Below, one piece after another: positions 8,596 through 18,546 of a stretch of DNA of 64,000 nt; position 1 is the first letter of the stretch, and each line of letters starts with the position of its first letter. The notes beneath the pieces were generated by a model. That model saw only the letters and a list, made by a program, of their open reading frames with translations. It had not been told where the DNA came from and searched no databases. Source of the DNA: Flectonema sp. DT1601 (taxonomy: Eukaryota > Euglenozoa > Diplonemea > Diplonemida > Diplonemidae). The position numbers and the translations under genes were made by a program. The DNA is taken from the NCBI GenBank assembly GCA_964019425.1, contig OZ025781.1, positions 186,001-250,000 on the forward strand. Direction: 5' to 3'.

Positions 8596-8950
8596 ATACA
8601 GAACTGATGACTACGAGGGGTCTGGGTAGCCCGCATCAATAAGGACCCAATCGCGAAGATTGTAGTTTCATAGTATCGGCTGGAAGTGATCAACTTCCAG
8701 CCTCCACCTTGCCCAGAGGCTAACAGGTTGTAAACAACTAAAGAAAAGAAAAAAAAAGTGTTCCGGGAGTGTGGGAATTTTGATACGATACGAAAGTGGG
8801 GGAAGGTGAAAAAAAATAAAAAATCTTTTTTTATTCCATATGCAGCGTTTTTTATTCATAATACGACTATATGCCCCACATACCACGAAAGAAAATAGAA
8901 AACCCCGGAACAGTACCGAGGATCGTTCACCCCCAGTTGTCCAAAGCATT
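8596..8950. repeat. R8 module
   Basis: The segment with GGGGTCTGGGTAGCCCGC and TATCGGCTGGAAGTGATCAA (8596-8735) recurs at 20386-20522, and in part at 30237-30330. 8840-8950 recurs at 20524-20640. The minus strand has open frames (LQPVSLWARWRLEVDHFQP) but these are short and unassigned. Possibly the relic of an unrecognised gene or element. Confidence 0.5.
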
Positions 8951-10439
8951 ATAATTGTACTGCGGGCTTACCGAAAAGCTTTTTAGAAAAGTACCACAAA
9001 AAATTGAGCAGCACATAGCCATATCGCTCAGCAAGAAATGAAAACCAAAAGGATCAGGTAAGATGACAGTCAGTTTATGGGTCATAACTGCGAAGGACAA
9101 ATGAATTGAACGAAACATGCAGATCGAAAACCCGCAGATTTGTATTTTCTTTTAAACTATTTTGTTATCCCAGTACTTTTCACATAATCAAGTTTTGGTT
9201 TTATTTCGTCAAGTCGTGATTACATGAAATGCGGGGAAATCTGAATTTTATTTTCATTTTCCCCATCGGGATATTAAACATCGCGGCAAAGTTTTCATAG
9301 CTTCGGTCGGAAGGATTACTCCCAGCTGCTTGTCTAGAGACTAACAGGTTGAAAACAACAAAGAAAGGAAAGAAATGATCAGAAGAGAGTAACCTGATAC
9401 CGTATTCTTAAGCTCAAAAGGATCAACAATATCTCCGACAATCTTGACCGTCAATAAATAAATAAAAAGCAACTTGAAACTGGCTAAAACGAATATAGGG
9501 TTAAAGGAGACCAACAGTTGATTTCGATAAATTCCTATACGTGTTGTCGAATACGGGGATTTCGTGGGCCACGTACTACAGTTTGAGCGCCCCATGCCCT
9601 GTAGCCCTTTGCAGCTTAAAAACTAGTATTTCTTTACACACTTCAAAATCAAACAAAAATTAAAGGAAAATTTTTAAAAAAAAGAAAAAACTAATTTTTG
9701 CAAAATAAATAAATAATCAAAAAATATGAGATATTTCTGTATCGCAGCACACTACCAGGTGGAGCACACCTCGCAAGACTTGGTTGCGAGTGATAATTTG
9801 GGGGTAACGTGATATGCATCATGAAACTCAAAGGGGAGGAGAGAGACGGGAGTAATAAATAAATAAAATAAAATTAAAATATCTTTTAGATTCCTTTATC
9901 TAAAACCATTTCATTCATGAAATAATCACATATGTGTAATAAAGCCATTCACCTCCCAAAGTATTAATACCGTCGTAAAGGATTTACCATAGCCTACCAC
10001 ACAAATAACTATAACAATCTGTAAGGAACAGAATCAAAAGGAATCTTAAATGAGACCACACAGTCTTAACTGCTCCGGACCTCGACCTCGATCGGAAATG
10101 GGAATTTAAAAAAAAAATAAAATGAAATCAATAAAATCAGTACCAACTTTAGGTACTATCTTAAAAAGGCAAAAAATATATTTCGTAGTTGTTAATCAAA
10201 GAATAAAAAGGTACATTTTAAAAAAAAAAGAAAAGAAAAAAAAAACGTAGAAATTAGCTTCAGCTGAAGGAGATGCAATTTAATTTTACAGAAAAAAAAT
10301 TAAAGAAACAAACAACTTCTACAGCCTTCCCACCTTGATCCCAGCTTAACAACCATATTGAACCATTAAATAAAGAAATAATGTGAACCGAAAAAAAATT
10401 TAAAAAAAAAAAAAAAAAACGATAAAAAAACAAGCAAGT
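8951..10439. other. Spacer 1, part d: R9 and shared AT-rich blocks
   Basis: 9125-9380 repeats 1394-1650 (R9 with GCTTGTCTAGAGACTAACAG), and 9884-10110 repeats 1737-1985. 9400-9600 on the minus strand reads AAKGYRAWGAQTVVRGPRNPR with a stop soon after; a short similar piece lies near 61396. 10018 onward is also found from 20853, the left edge of a large duplication. No intact gene. Confidence 0.55.
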
Positions 10440-10870
10440 TAATAAATGAATAGCTGCCCGAAATGACGATTAATTCTTGTTTGGTAACAGTCACGTCTTC
10501 TTTTGATTTGAACTATGCAGACCCGGTATCAGAGTTCAGCAAACAATACAACTCCAGACCTTATCAGCCGCATTGCTAACATCACACATCTGACTTCTTT
10601 TATACACTTTGAACTTAGTAAGAGTAAATGCAGTGGAATGAAACATTAAATACTTCGAAATTCGTTATCGAGGCTCCTGAGAGAATACATCTGCAACCGA
10701 CAATCAAGAAGGCATCATTCTTACAAAGTCATCTCGTCATCCTTAGTTGAAGTGAGCGAAGCGTATTCTCAAGAGTTCTGTTTGATGTAAGGTGCATAAG
10801 ATTCGATACCATAATAAACCATTAAGAGGATTAGCCCTAAAATAGTTTGGCGGTGAACTTTCGTTGTGAC
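10440..10870 (-). mobile_element. LINE relic: RT thumb and 3' tail
   Basis: Minus strand, right to left: 10715-10870 gives LGLILLMVYYGIESYAPYIK, the RT thumb pattern (usual 'l...leYgi..w.p'). 10460-10690 then gives LRSL, SSKCIKEV and, in a shifted frame, LELYCLLNSD, matching LEIYCFLNSD of 163-903. Several stops and frame changes make it inactive. It sits just 3' of gene 2; the same relic follows gene 4. Confidence 0.65.
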
Positions 10871-10944
10871 TTAAAAGACGAAACAAAAAAAAAAAAGATG
10901 AAGCACTGTTGAGGAGGTTCCCCGATCTGCAGGGAGGGAAGCAT

Positions 10945-13524
10945 TTATAGTTTTCCATCTTGCGGTACTAACGAAGCACTCCCGGCATTAAAAAAAGTCG
11001 CGTGAGTACGTTCCCCAAGTTCTTCATCTTTTTGCTCCTGAGATGCTTTTTCCTTTCTACAACAACATATGTAAACAATAACAATAGCAACTATTACGAC
11101 TACAACAGAAATGATCGAAATCAGAAGTGTATTGCGAAGCTTCACATCGCTGTCATCACTGCTTGATGAACTCCTAGTTGGGGCCGCAGTAGCATTACTT
11201 TTCGCAGCTGGGGCTGTAGTAGGAGCAGTAGTTGTTGCTGGGGCCGTAGTGGGCGCATTAGGTGAAACCACAATGGTACCTGGCACCTTGTAAGTTCCAG
11301 CCTCAAATTCCACCCAATTAGTTGAAGCAGTCGAACTGAGTGCAGCAGTTTGCTGAAGTATCTGCAACTCTGTTGCAGCTGAGTATGGAGGCCAGAAAGG
11401 CAACACATGATCAGCATAAACAGGAAGAAATTCATCCGAAATAGATGTGCTCGGATCAGTGTAGAAAGCTGACAAACTGAATGTCAGCGCGGCGTTAGTT
11501 CTCGTGATTGGAGTCAGCGGCTTGTTTACGTTGTTCATAGCGGCGGTAGCAACCCAAGATTTCCATTCGAAAAATGGTCCATTTGTAGCAGAACTTACTC
11601 TGTGCTTTTCTCCAGAAACACCACCAGCAGAGACAATTGTTACGGCCTTGGCCTTTCTAAGGAGCTTCACAGTATGAGAACAAGAACTACCGCATCCTCC
11701 GAGTGATATAACTTTGATGGTTGCGAATCCCTTCGTAGGTTTATTGATTATCTCACTCGCTCCAAGGTTACACTGAGCAAACCCAGCAGAGCCTACCAAT
11801 CCAAATGGTGATTCAAAGAGAGAAATAATCTTTGGAAGCACAAACACTTCAGGTGATCCAGCAGCCCTGCTCTTCTTCGGAGCGTTGTTAAAGAGATCAT
11901 TTAATTTATCGAATGCTTTCTCAAGGTTTGTACTGGCCAAAGGTTCGTTGTATAAGTTTTCACCGGTAGAAATACGCAACGCGTTGTAGTTTTCACCACC
12001 AACCGCAACAGATTGTATCAAACTGATGTATCCCTTAGTGAAGTCAGTGAGGTGGTATTCAGAAGCACCCTTAGTGGAAGCAGCACTTGCAGGTGAGATA
12101 CGGAAATCGCTTCTCGTCCTCGATGCGTTCCTCAGTCCTGCAGGGTATTGGAGCTTCGGAGTGAAGTACTCAATCGCTGTAGAGTACAAGATAAGAAATC
12201 CTCCACCGTTACCACGGACGTCCAAAATCAATTCTGTGATTCTCGGGGAAAACGCAATCCCATAATCATTGCAAGCCTCAATAACTTTTAAAAACCTAAG
12301 TAAGACTTTTGCCTCATCACAACCCTGTAAGTTGGTAGTATTAGGGGAAAAGGTTCCGATGTACAAGTACATTACTGGCTTTGCGTTGGTTTCGAAAGAG
12401 CTGCACACAATATTCGGTTCATTGGTATTTTGTGGATATTGAGCAACTATCTTACCCTGATTCCAGAGATCTGAAGAAGCAAGCTGCTGAACTGATCTTT
12501 TGGACACGTGTTCCTGTTCCTTCTTTGCAGATGCAGCCTTGTCAGCCTTGTCAGCGTTGTGAAGATCTCTCGCAATGTCTGAAAGTGGATTAGGAGGAAG
12601 GTTAGGTCCGGAGTTCACTTCAGGACTTTTATGAATACCTGCCCTCTGATCAGCGATAGGAGGAATTGGTTTGTATGCCTCTCTGTTCTGCCTGATGTGA
12701 GTAATGTCGTTAGGGGTCACTGGTGCTTCCTGTACCTGAGCACCTCTCGCAGTCGCTGCTGGACGGTTACCAGCAACTATGACAGCGGTTGTTAACTGTG
12801 GTTCTGATCTTCCAGAGTAGATTGGAAGGGTGTGAGACGTACCAGCAACAGTTATTTGCATTGTGGTGGCCTGGTATCCAAATATGGTCGAAGATATACC
12901 TGCAGCGGCTGGGTTCGCTAGATATTCATTAAGGTCTGCACCATTAGACTTCGAAGTGCCGTTGTCACCAAGCAACTTTGATAAAGAGGCCACTGCTGGC
13001 TGTCCGTTGATTGCAGTTACGACGTCGCCAACCTGAACACTGCTCCACGTCTGTCCCTGAGAAAAGGCAGTGAAAATTACAAGGCGATCCCTGATGAAAA
13101 TAACCTGCTGTCCATTATCCATTCTTGATCCGAATACAAAAGGAATAGATAACTCAGCAAAGTATCCCGATGGTGGAGAGTAAGAAGTATGCCCGTCTTG
13201 TAACTTTAAGAAGAGTTGAGCCATTGAAGCTTGAAATTGGAAATCACTATTCCACTGTTGAGTAGAGAACTGTTGAAGAGAACCCTTCAAGTTAACCTTT
13301 CCAATCACAGATGGGTCTGTTGATAGAGCGATGTCAGTTCCATGGTAAAACTCAACCATCTCAAGCGCTGCTTTTGTCGCTTCCGTCACAGTTGCTTGAT
13401 CCACCGGAACAGTGTTGTAACAGTCAAAGATTTCAGTAGCGTTATAGAAGTAATAACCATCTATCAGCTGCCCCTGTAAATTACATTGCGACACCGCCAG
13501 CAGGTTTATCATTGAGAGTAACAT
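10945..13524 (-). CDS. Gene 2: membrane-anchored S41/CPAF-like serine peptidase, long stalk
   Basis: 859 residues, the longest member. Catalytic positions are intact: His112 in DGHT, DVRGNGGG 435-442, Ser613 in CGSSC. The cassettes are SPPSGYFAEL, GSR, IRDRLVIF and GDVV. The extra length is in the juxtamembrane stalk, which is rich in APTTAP-type repeats and Ser, followed by a TM helix at about 798-819 and CCCRK. The tail ends ASLVPQDGKL, encoded by an R6 repeat as in genes 1 and 4. Two further in-frame ATGs lie upstream (13563, MNPQLLIISFLNK; 13665, MLVTKLIDAFLFQ). With the acceptor at 13627 the ATG at 13563 would be first in the mRNA and would lengthen the signal peptide by 13 residues. Gene 4 is its closest relative in context. 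Confidence 0.88.
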   Translation of the reverse strand: MLLSMINLLAVSQCNLQGQLIDGYYFYNATEIFDCYNTVPVDQATVTEATKAALEMVEFYHGTDIALSTDPSVIGKVNLKGSLQQFSTQQWNSDFQFQASMAQLFLKLQDGHTSYSPPSGYFAELSIPFVFGSRMDNGQQVIFIRDRLVIFTAFSQGQTWSSVQVGDVVTAINGQPAVASLSKLLGDNGTSKSNGADLNEYLANPAAAGISSTIFGYQATTMQITVAGTSHTLPIYSGRSEPQLTTAVIVAGNRPAATARGAQVQEAPVTPNDITHIRQNREAYKPIPPIADQRAGIHKSPEVNSGPNLPPNPLSDIARDLHNADKADKAASAKKEQEHVSKRSVQQLASSDLWNQGKIVAQYPQNTNEPNIVCSSFETNAKPVMYLYIGTFSPNTTNLQGCDEAKVLLRFLKVIEACNDYGIAFSPRITELILDVRGNGGGFLILYSTAIEYFTPKLQYPAGLRNASRTRSDFRISPASAASTKGASEYHLTDFTKGYISLIQSVAVGGENYNALRISTGENLYNEPLASTNLEKAFDKLNDLFNNAPKKSRAAGSPEVFVLPKIISLFESPFGLVGSAGFAQCNLGASEIINKPTKGFATIKVISLGGCGSSCSHTVKLLRKAKAVTIVSAGGVSGEKHRVSSATNGPFFEWKSWVATAAMNNVNKPLTPITRTNAALTFSLSAFYTDPSTSISDEFLPVYADHVLPFWPPYSAATELQILQQTAALSSTASTNWVEFEAGTYKVPGTIVVSPNAPTTAPATTTAPTTAPAAKSNATAAPTRSSSSSDDSDVKLRNTLLISIISVVVVIVAIVIVYICCCRKEKASQEQKDEELGERTHATFFNAGSASLVPQDGKL

Positions 13525-13840
13525 TTTATTTAGAAAACTGATGATGAGAAGTTGTGGATTCATCGTATTGACTGGATGGGTAACTATTTGTGGTATCGAC
13601 TTAGTACGAATATCTGTGTTGATGTCCTGGAAAAGAAAAGCATCAATCAATTTAGTGACTAACATTAAAAAACCAACACAGCCCAGCAAGTAGCTGTCGG
13701 GATAACGGAGTTAGTTGTTCAACGCCTGGGCTCCCTGTTGAGGGTAGTCATCCGGCAATCGAATTGTTTACTTGCATTCCATTGTTATCGAAACAAACGA
13801 AATTTATCTTTACGGTGTGAAGTCGCTTGAACAATATAAA
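13525..13840 (-). promoter_or_regulatory. Leader block of gene 2 (type A)
   Basis: Read on the minus strand: TATATTGTTCAAGCG, then a segment with a 7-bp inverted repeat (AGCCCAG/CTGGGCT about 40 bases apart), TTAATGTTAGTC, the pyrimidine tract and acceptor CTTTTCTTTTCCAG (AG at 13627-13628), and the MNPQ segment leading to the start codon. The block is conserved before genes 2-10 and in two gene-less copies, so it probably holds the promoter or trans-splicing signals. Confidence 0.65.
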
Positions 13841-14279
13841 GAATGGCTCAGACATGTCGGGAAGACGACAAATTTTGATCAAAAAAAGAAGAGGGATTTT
13901 ATTTTCTTCGTATCTTTTTTCTTTATTCCCTTCGCAGTGCAATTAATACGACGACTACTTGTACGATGGGCAATCGTGTCCAATCCCAGGCGATGGTTCA
14001 AAAAGTTTTCACGGCAATTCAGTACTGGTTCCCTGCTTGTGATGTCATTCTCAGACATCTATTTCTTTTCTGTTGACAGTTCCCTTAAGAGAGGAGCAAA
14101 AGAAAGAAAGCAAAAAAGGTTTCAGAAAAACACGAAAATGAAAACAACAACTGTTGTACGGTTCCCAAAGTTGCCGATAGCAGCAGCTTTTCATGTCTTT
14201 TTCCCCCTCCTCTGCCCTCAATTATTTTTGATTTGTGTTCCACCAACTGCTGACTACCTCACAGTAGCAAGTGCAAAGC
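13841..14279 (+). repeat. R2 module (type copy) with plus-strand splice-like site
   Basis: The plus strand contains NPRRWFKKFSRQFSTGSLLVMSFSDIYFF in an open frame (13772-14293, 173 codons, its first part being antisense of the leader). It is followed by a pyrimidine-rich stretch (about 14195-14230) and CTACCTCACAG (14252-14262), like a 3' splice site. Other R2 copies are at 7228-7392, 18944-19110, 24868-25020, 31310-31440, 51830-51985, 56850-57000 and 59660-59760. The protein-like segment keeps its hydrophobic core but changes downstream, so it may be a decayed exon of a membrane protein rather than a gene. Confidence 0.5.
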
Positions 14280-14455
14280 TAATGAAATTATAGCAATAAA
14301 GGACAGACAGAGAGTAACCTCCCATCTAACCGTTGTTCTATACGCAAGTTAATGGTCTAGAATAGTAGAGAAACTAAATGAGAGTTTTAAGGAATGAATT
14401 CGTGGAAGAGATGTCACCAAGGAGGAAACGTTTGTCGAGTTACGTTTTCTCTCTT
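14280..14455 (+). repeat. R3 module (type copy), highly conserved block
   Basis: About 175-190 bases, nearly unchanged wherever found: 25195-25375, 31610-31795, 36443-36650, 41770-41985, 47045-47245, 52145-52350, 57165-57375, 58990-59200, and partly 59930-60065. The plus strand encodes MRVLRNEFVEEMSPRMWKRL; the copy here has an in-frame 3-base deletion (SPRRKRL). After RLSSYV the frames diverge. Two tiny upstream ORFs (MKL, MV) precede that ATG. Its conservation exceeds that of neighbouring spacer sequence. Confidence 0.55.
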
Positions 14456-15244
14456 AAATTCTCAGTTAGTGCGACTCTTTTTCTTTTTTTTTTTCTTTTT
14501 CTTGTTTTTCGTTCTCTTTTTTTTTTCCCCTAAGACAAATCATAAGGGACGCGGTGATTCACAAAAACCATTCAGATTAGTATATTTCATTGAAGGCAGC
14601 TCATCATCATCTTAAGGTTAAAATAAATCATGACCATAAGAAATATTGGCTTTCAATCTGAATAGTTTCTTCTCCGACTACGTCGGTACAAAAAGGAAAA
14701 AAAAAGAAGAAGAATTCACGCTTTTAAAAAATCTCATCGCGACCTGAAAAGCATTAAAGATCAAAGTGGAAGCGAGCAACCCGCTGACAGAATGAATGTT
14801 TCCAGTCGCTGACATAACCAGAGATGTCACAAACAACAGCTCGTTAATTACACGACGGCTGCACTGAGAAAGATTCACAAGAGAACAGTTAGGATATGAG
14901 TTTTGTTATATTAATCAGTATTAGCTATATTAGCGGAAAGTGATCTGAAGAGAGGTGATTTATGTTATTTGTGTTTTTGTCTTCGTTTTAAATTAGTTAG
15001 CGTCTCCGAATGACGTAGGAAGTTTGTTCTTTATTTTTAATTGTTTTTTTCTTTTTAAGTCCAGGGAGATGAAAGGTTCGAAGAAGCTCATGGGGGATAA
15101 CAGGAGTTCGTTACCACAACCTACAAGCGAGAAGAGACGTTATTTTAATCAACCGCAAATGACTAGTAAGAGACGGCTGATAACGCCTATCATAAAGGCA
15201 CAAGTTAAAAAATAGTTTCTCCTTTTTAAAATGTCTCATTCAGT
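14456..15244. other. Spacer 2, middle
   Basis: Pyrimidine tract on the plus strand (about 14470-14530), then an R4 copy (14735-14940), then AT-rich sequence including a short plus-strand frame (15024-15215, 63 codons, basic, unassigned). Nearly identical to 25376-26364. Confidence 0.6.
14735..14940 (-). repeat. R4 module (type copy): hydrophobic coding-like segment
   Basis: The minus strand reads LLFVTSLVMSATGNIHSV and GLLASTLIFNAFQVAM without stops, a transmembrane-like stretch. It is followed (to the right) by AATATGAGTTTTGTTATATT. Other copies: 15245-15445, 25850-26055, 26365-26560, 31935-32150, 36860-37080, 42190-42410, 52550-52780, 57510-57735, 59375-59530 and 60145-60375, with partial ones at 6260-6400, 7770-7860 and 19530-19640. 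Copies differ by amino-acid changes (GNIH or GSFH). No complete gene exists around any copy. Confidence 0.5.
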
Positions 15245-16092
15245 TCATCGCGACTTGAAAAGCATCGAAGATCAAAGTGGAAGCGAGCAACCCGCCGACA
15301 GAATGAATGTTTCCAGTCGCTGACATAACCAGAGATATCACAAAAAACAGCTCGTTAATTACACGACAGCTGCCCTGAGAAAGATTTTCATACGAAAACA
15401 GTTAGAATATGAGTTTTGTTATATTAATCAGTATTAGCTATATTAGCGAGGAGAGGACTACACTCCTTACCCATCCCTCTTCAGCGAAAGAGAGCAAGGA
15501 GGACACTGCGGTATCAGACCTGTCCTACTCATCGTTGGACTGAATATGAGTTTGTTATATTAATTGTTATTAGTAAATAAAGACGTAATCCAGTAATCTG
15601 AAGAGAGGGAGGACGGATGTTTTTCTTGCCGCGGTACTTACGCAGGATCCACGTCAGATAAAGAAGAATACACAACACTGGTGTAAAATAAAATGATTCC
15701 CAGCATTCCAATATAATCCACAGAGGTGGTTACATGTGATGAATTGATATATTAATTTTTACGAATTAAAAAAAAATATAAAACGAAATTAAACAACTGA
15801 CTTTCCTGCACCACAAAAGTCCATACAACAGTTGCCAAACAAGTCATAGAATTTTCAAACGAATGAACTCAAGAAACGCTGATACCTGTTCGAAGATATC
15901 AGGGGAGGGGTGACTCTGATGGCAACATTGATGGGAAACAAAAGGTACTAACAACAAAAACACGCAGATTTCTATTCTTAGTTAGTTAGCAGCTATTCTT
16001 GAATTCTTCTAGCTTTCACTCCCAGTATGAACAAAAGGGGATTACTGTTTGAGCACATGTTTTAATAACATTCTCAATGAAACACAATAATA
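15245..16092. other. Spacer 2, right part: R4, R5, R6, R7
   Basis: R4 at 15245-15445, R5 at 15454-15534, R6 at about 15629-15647 (GCCGCGGTACTTACGCAG) and R7 at 15850-15950, whose copy lacks the GTCGAATCAC end. 15951-16092 holds nothing recognisable and leads into the gene 3 stop. The whole stretch is repeated almost exactly at 26365-27203. Confidence 0.65.
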
Positions 16093-18546
16093 TTAGACAG
16101 TTCTGTCGGGACGATCTTCAAGTTCTTCGTCTTCTTGTTCCTGAGATGATGATTTCCTACAACAACACATGTAAACAATAACAATAACAACTATTACGAA
16201 TACGGCAGAAAATATCGAAATCAGAAGTGTATTGCGAAGCTTCACATCGCTGTCATCGCTGCTTTTCGCAGGTGCCGTAGTAGCAGACCCCACAACGGTA
16301 CCAGGCACCTTGTAAGTTCCAGCCTCAAATTCCACCCAATTAGTTGAAGCAGTCGAACTGAGTGCAGCAGTTTGCTGAAGTATCTGCAACTCTGTTGCAG
16401 CTGAGAATGGAGGCCAGAAAGGCAACACATGATCAGCATAAACAGGAAGAAATTCATCCGAAAGAGACGTGCTCGGATCAGTGTAGAAAGCAGCTAAACT
16501 GAATGAAAGCGCGGCGTTAGTTCTCGTGATCGGAGTCAGTGGCTTGTTTACGTTGTTCTCAGCGGCGGTAGCAACCCAAGATTTCCACTCTACAAATGGT
16601 CCATTTGTAGCAGAACTTACTCTGTGCTTTTCTCCAGAAACACCACCAGCAGTGACAATTGTTACGGCCTTGGCTTTACTAAGAAGCTTTATAGCATGAG
16701 AACAAGAACTACCGCATGCTCCGAGTGATATAACTTTGATGGTTGCGAATCCCTTCGTAGGTTTGGTAATTATCTCATTCGCTGCAAAGTTACACTGAGC
16801 GCCCAGCGTAGAGTCTTTCAATGTAAATAGTGATTCATAGAGAGAAACGACCATTGGAACCACATACACTTCAGGTGATCCAGCAGCCCTGCTCTTCTTC
16901 GGAGCCTTGTTAAAGAGATCATTTAATTTAGCCTTCGCCTTCTGCGGGTTTGTACTGGCCAAAGGTTCGTTGTATAAGTTTTCACCGGTAGAAATACGCA
17001 ACGCGTTGTAGTTTTCACCACTTACCACAATAGACTGCATCATATTAATGTATCCCTTAGTGAAGTCAGTGAGGTGGAATTGCAAAGCACCCTTAGTAGC
17101 AGCAGCACTTGCAGGTGAGATACGGAATTCACTATTTGTTTTCGAGACTTCTCTGAAGCCTGCAGGGAATTGGAGTTTCGGAGTGAAGTAGTCAATCGCC
17201 GTAGAATACAGTAGCTGAAGTCCACCACCGTTACCACGGAAGTCCAGGATCAATTCTGTGATTCTCGGGGAAAACGCAATTGCATAATTATTGCAAGCCT
17301 CAATAACTTTTAAAAACCCGAAGAAGACTTTATTTTCATCACAACCCTGTAAGTTAGTAATGTTAACTTCAAAGGTTCCGATGTACAAGTACATTACTGG
17401 CTTTGCGTTGGTTTCGAAAGAGCTGCACACAATATTCGGTTCATTGGTATTTTGTGGATATTGAGCAACTATCTTACCCTGATTCCAGAGATCTGAAGAA
17501 GCAAGCTGCTGAACTGATCTTTTGGACACCCGTTCCTGTTCCTTCTTTGCAGATGCAGCCTTGTCAGCCTTGTCAGCGTTGTGAAGATCTCTCGCAATGT
17601 CTGAAAGTGGATTAGGAGGAAGGTTAGGTCCGGAGTTCACTTCAGGACTTTTATGAATACCTGCCCTCTGATCAGCGATAGGAGGAATTGGTTTATATGC
17701 CTCTCTGTTCTGCCTGATGTGAGTAATGTCGTTAGGGGTCACTGGTGCTTCCTGTACCTGAGCACCTCTCGCAGTCGCTGCTGGACGGTTACCAGCAACT
17801 ATGACAGCGGTTGTTAACTGTGGTTCTGCTCTTCCAGAGTAGATTGGAAGGGTGTGAGACGTACCAGCAACAGTTATTTGCATTGTGGTGGCCTGGTATC
17901 CAGATGAGGTTGAAGATATACTTCCAGCATCTGAGTTCATTAAATATTCATTAAGGTCTGCGCCATTAGACTTCGAAGTGCCGTTGTCACCAAGCAACTT
18001 TGCTAAAGAGGCCACTGCTGGCTGTCCGTTGATTGCAGTTACGACGTCGCCAACCTGAACACTGCTCCACGTCTGTCCCTGAGAATAGGCAGCGAAAAGG
18101 GCAAGGCGTTCCCTGATGAAAATAACTTGCTGTCCGTTATCCATTCTGGTTCCGAATACAAAAGGAATAGATAAAGTAGAGTGATATCCCGATGGCAGAG
18201 TGTAAGAAGTATGCCCGTCTTGTAACTTTAAGAAGAGTTGAGCCATTGAAGCTTGAAATTGGAAATCACTATTCCACTGTTGAGTAGAGAACTGTTGAAG
18301 AGAACCCTTCAAGTTAACCTTTCCAATCACAGATGGGTCTGTTGATAGAGCGATGTCAGTTCCTTGATAAAACTCGACCATCTCAAGCGCTGCTTTTGTC
18401 GCTTCCGTCACAGTTGCTTGATCCACCGGAACAGTGTTGTAACAGTCAAAGATTTCACTAGCTCTGTAGTAGTAAAAGTTATCTATCAGCCGCCCCTGCA
18501 AATTACATTGCGACACCGCCAGCAGGTTTATCATTGAGAGTAACAT
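16093..18546 (-). CDS. Gene 3: membrane-anchored S41/CPAF-like serine peptidase
   Basis: 817 residues. The conserved ATG at 18546 is the first in frame; the upstream type B leader has no usable in-frame ATG. Cassettes: TLPSGYHSTL, GTR, IRERLALF, GDVV. The core reads ELILDFRGNGGGLQLLY (V to F) and the region before the active site is distinctive (MVVSLYESLFTLKDSTLGAQC), with GACGSSCSHAIKL around Ser613. The stalk is short (TTAPAKSS); TM ~772-793; tail CCCRKSSSQEQEDEELEDRPDRTV in place of the ASLVPQ-type end. Gene 5 has the same length and differs at only a few residues, so the two are recent duplicates. Confidence 0.88.
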   Translation of the reverse strand: MLLSMINLLAVSQCNLQGRLIDNFYYYRASEIFDCYNTVPVDQATVTEATKAALEMVEFYQGTDIALSTDPSVIGKVNLKGSLQQFSTQQWNSDFQFQASMAQLFLKLQDGHTSYTLPSGYHSTLSIPFVFGTRMDNGQQVIFIRERLALFAAYSQGQTWSSVQVGDVVTAINGQPAVASLAKLLGDNGTSKSNGADLNEYLMNSDAGSISSTSSGYQATTMQITVAGTSHTLPIYSGRAEPQLTTAVIVAGNRPAATARGAQVQEAPVTPNDITHIRQNREAYKPIPPIADQRAGIHKSPEVNSGPNLPPNPLSDIARDLHNADKADKAASAKKEQERVSKRSVQQLASSDLWNQGKIVAQYPQNTNEPNIVCSSFETNAKPVMYLYIGTFEVNITNLQGCDENKVFFGFLKVIEACNNYAIAFSPRITELILDFRGNGGGLQLLYSTAIDYFTPKLQFPAGFREVSKTNSEFRISPASAAATKGALQFHLTDFTKGYINMMQSIVVSGENYNALRISTGENLYNEPLASTNPQKAKAKLNDLFNKAPKKSRAAGSPEVYVVPMVVSLYESLFTLKDSTLGAQCNFAANEIITKPTKGFATIKVISLGACGSSCSHAIKLLSKAKAVTIVTAGGVSGEKHRVSSATNGPFVEWKSWVATAAENNVNKPLTPITRTNAALSFSLAAFYTDPSTSLSDEFLPVYADHVLPFWPPFSAATELQILQQTAALSSTASTNWVEFEAGTYKVPGTVVGSATTAPAKSSDDSDVKLRNTLLISIFSAVFVIVVIVIVYMCCCRKSSSQEQEDEELEDRPDRTV

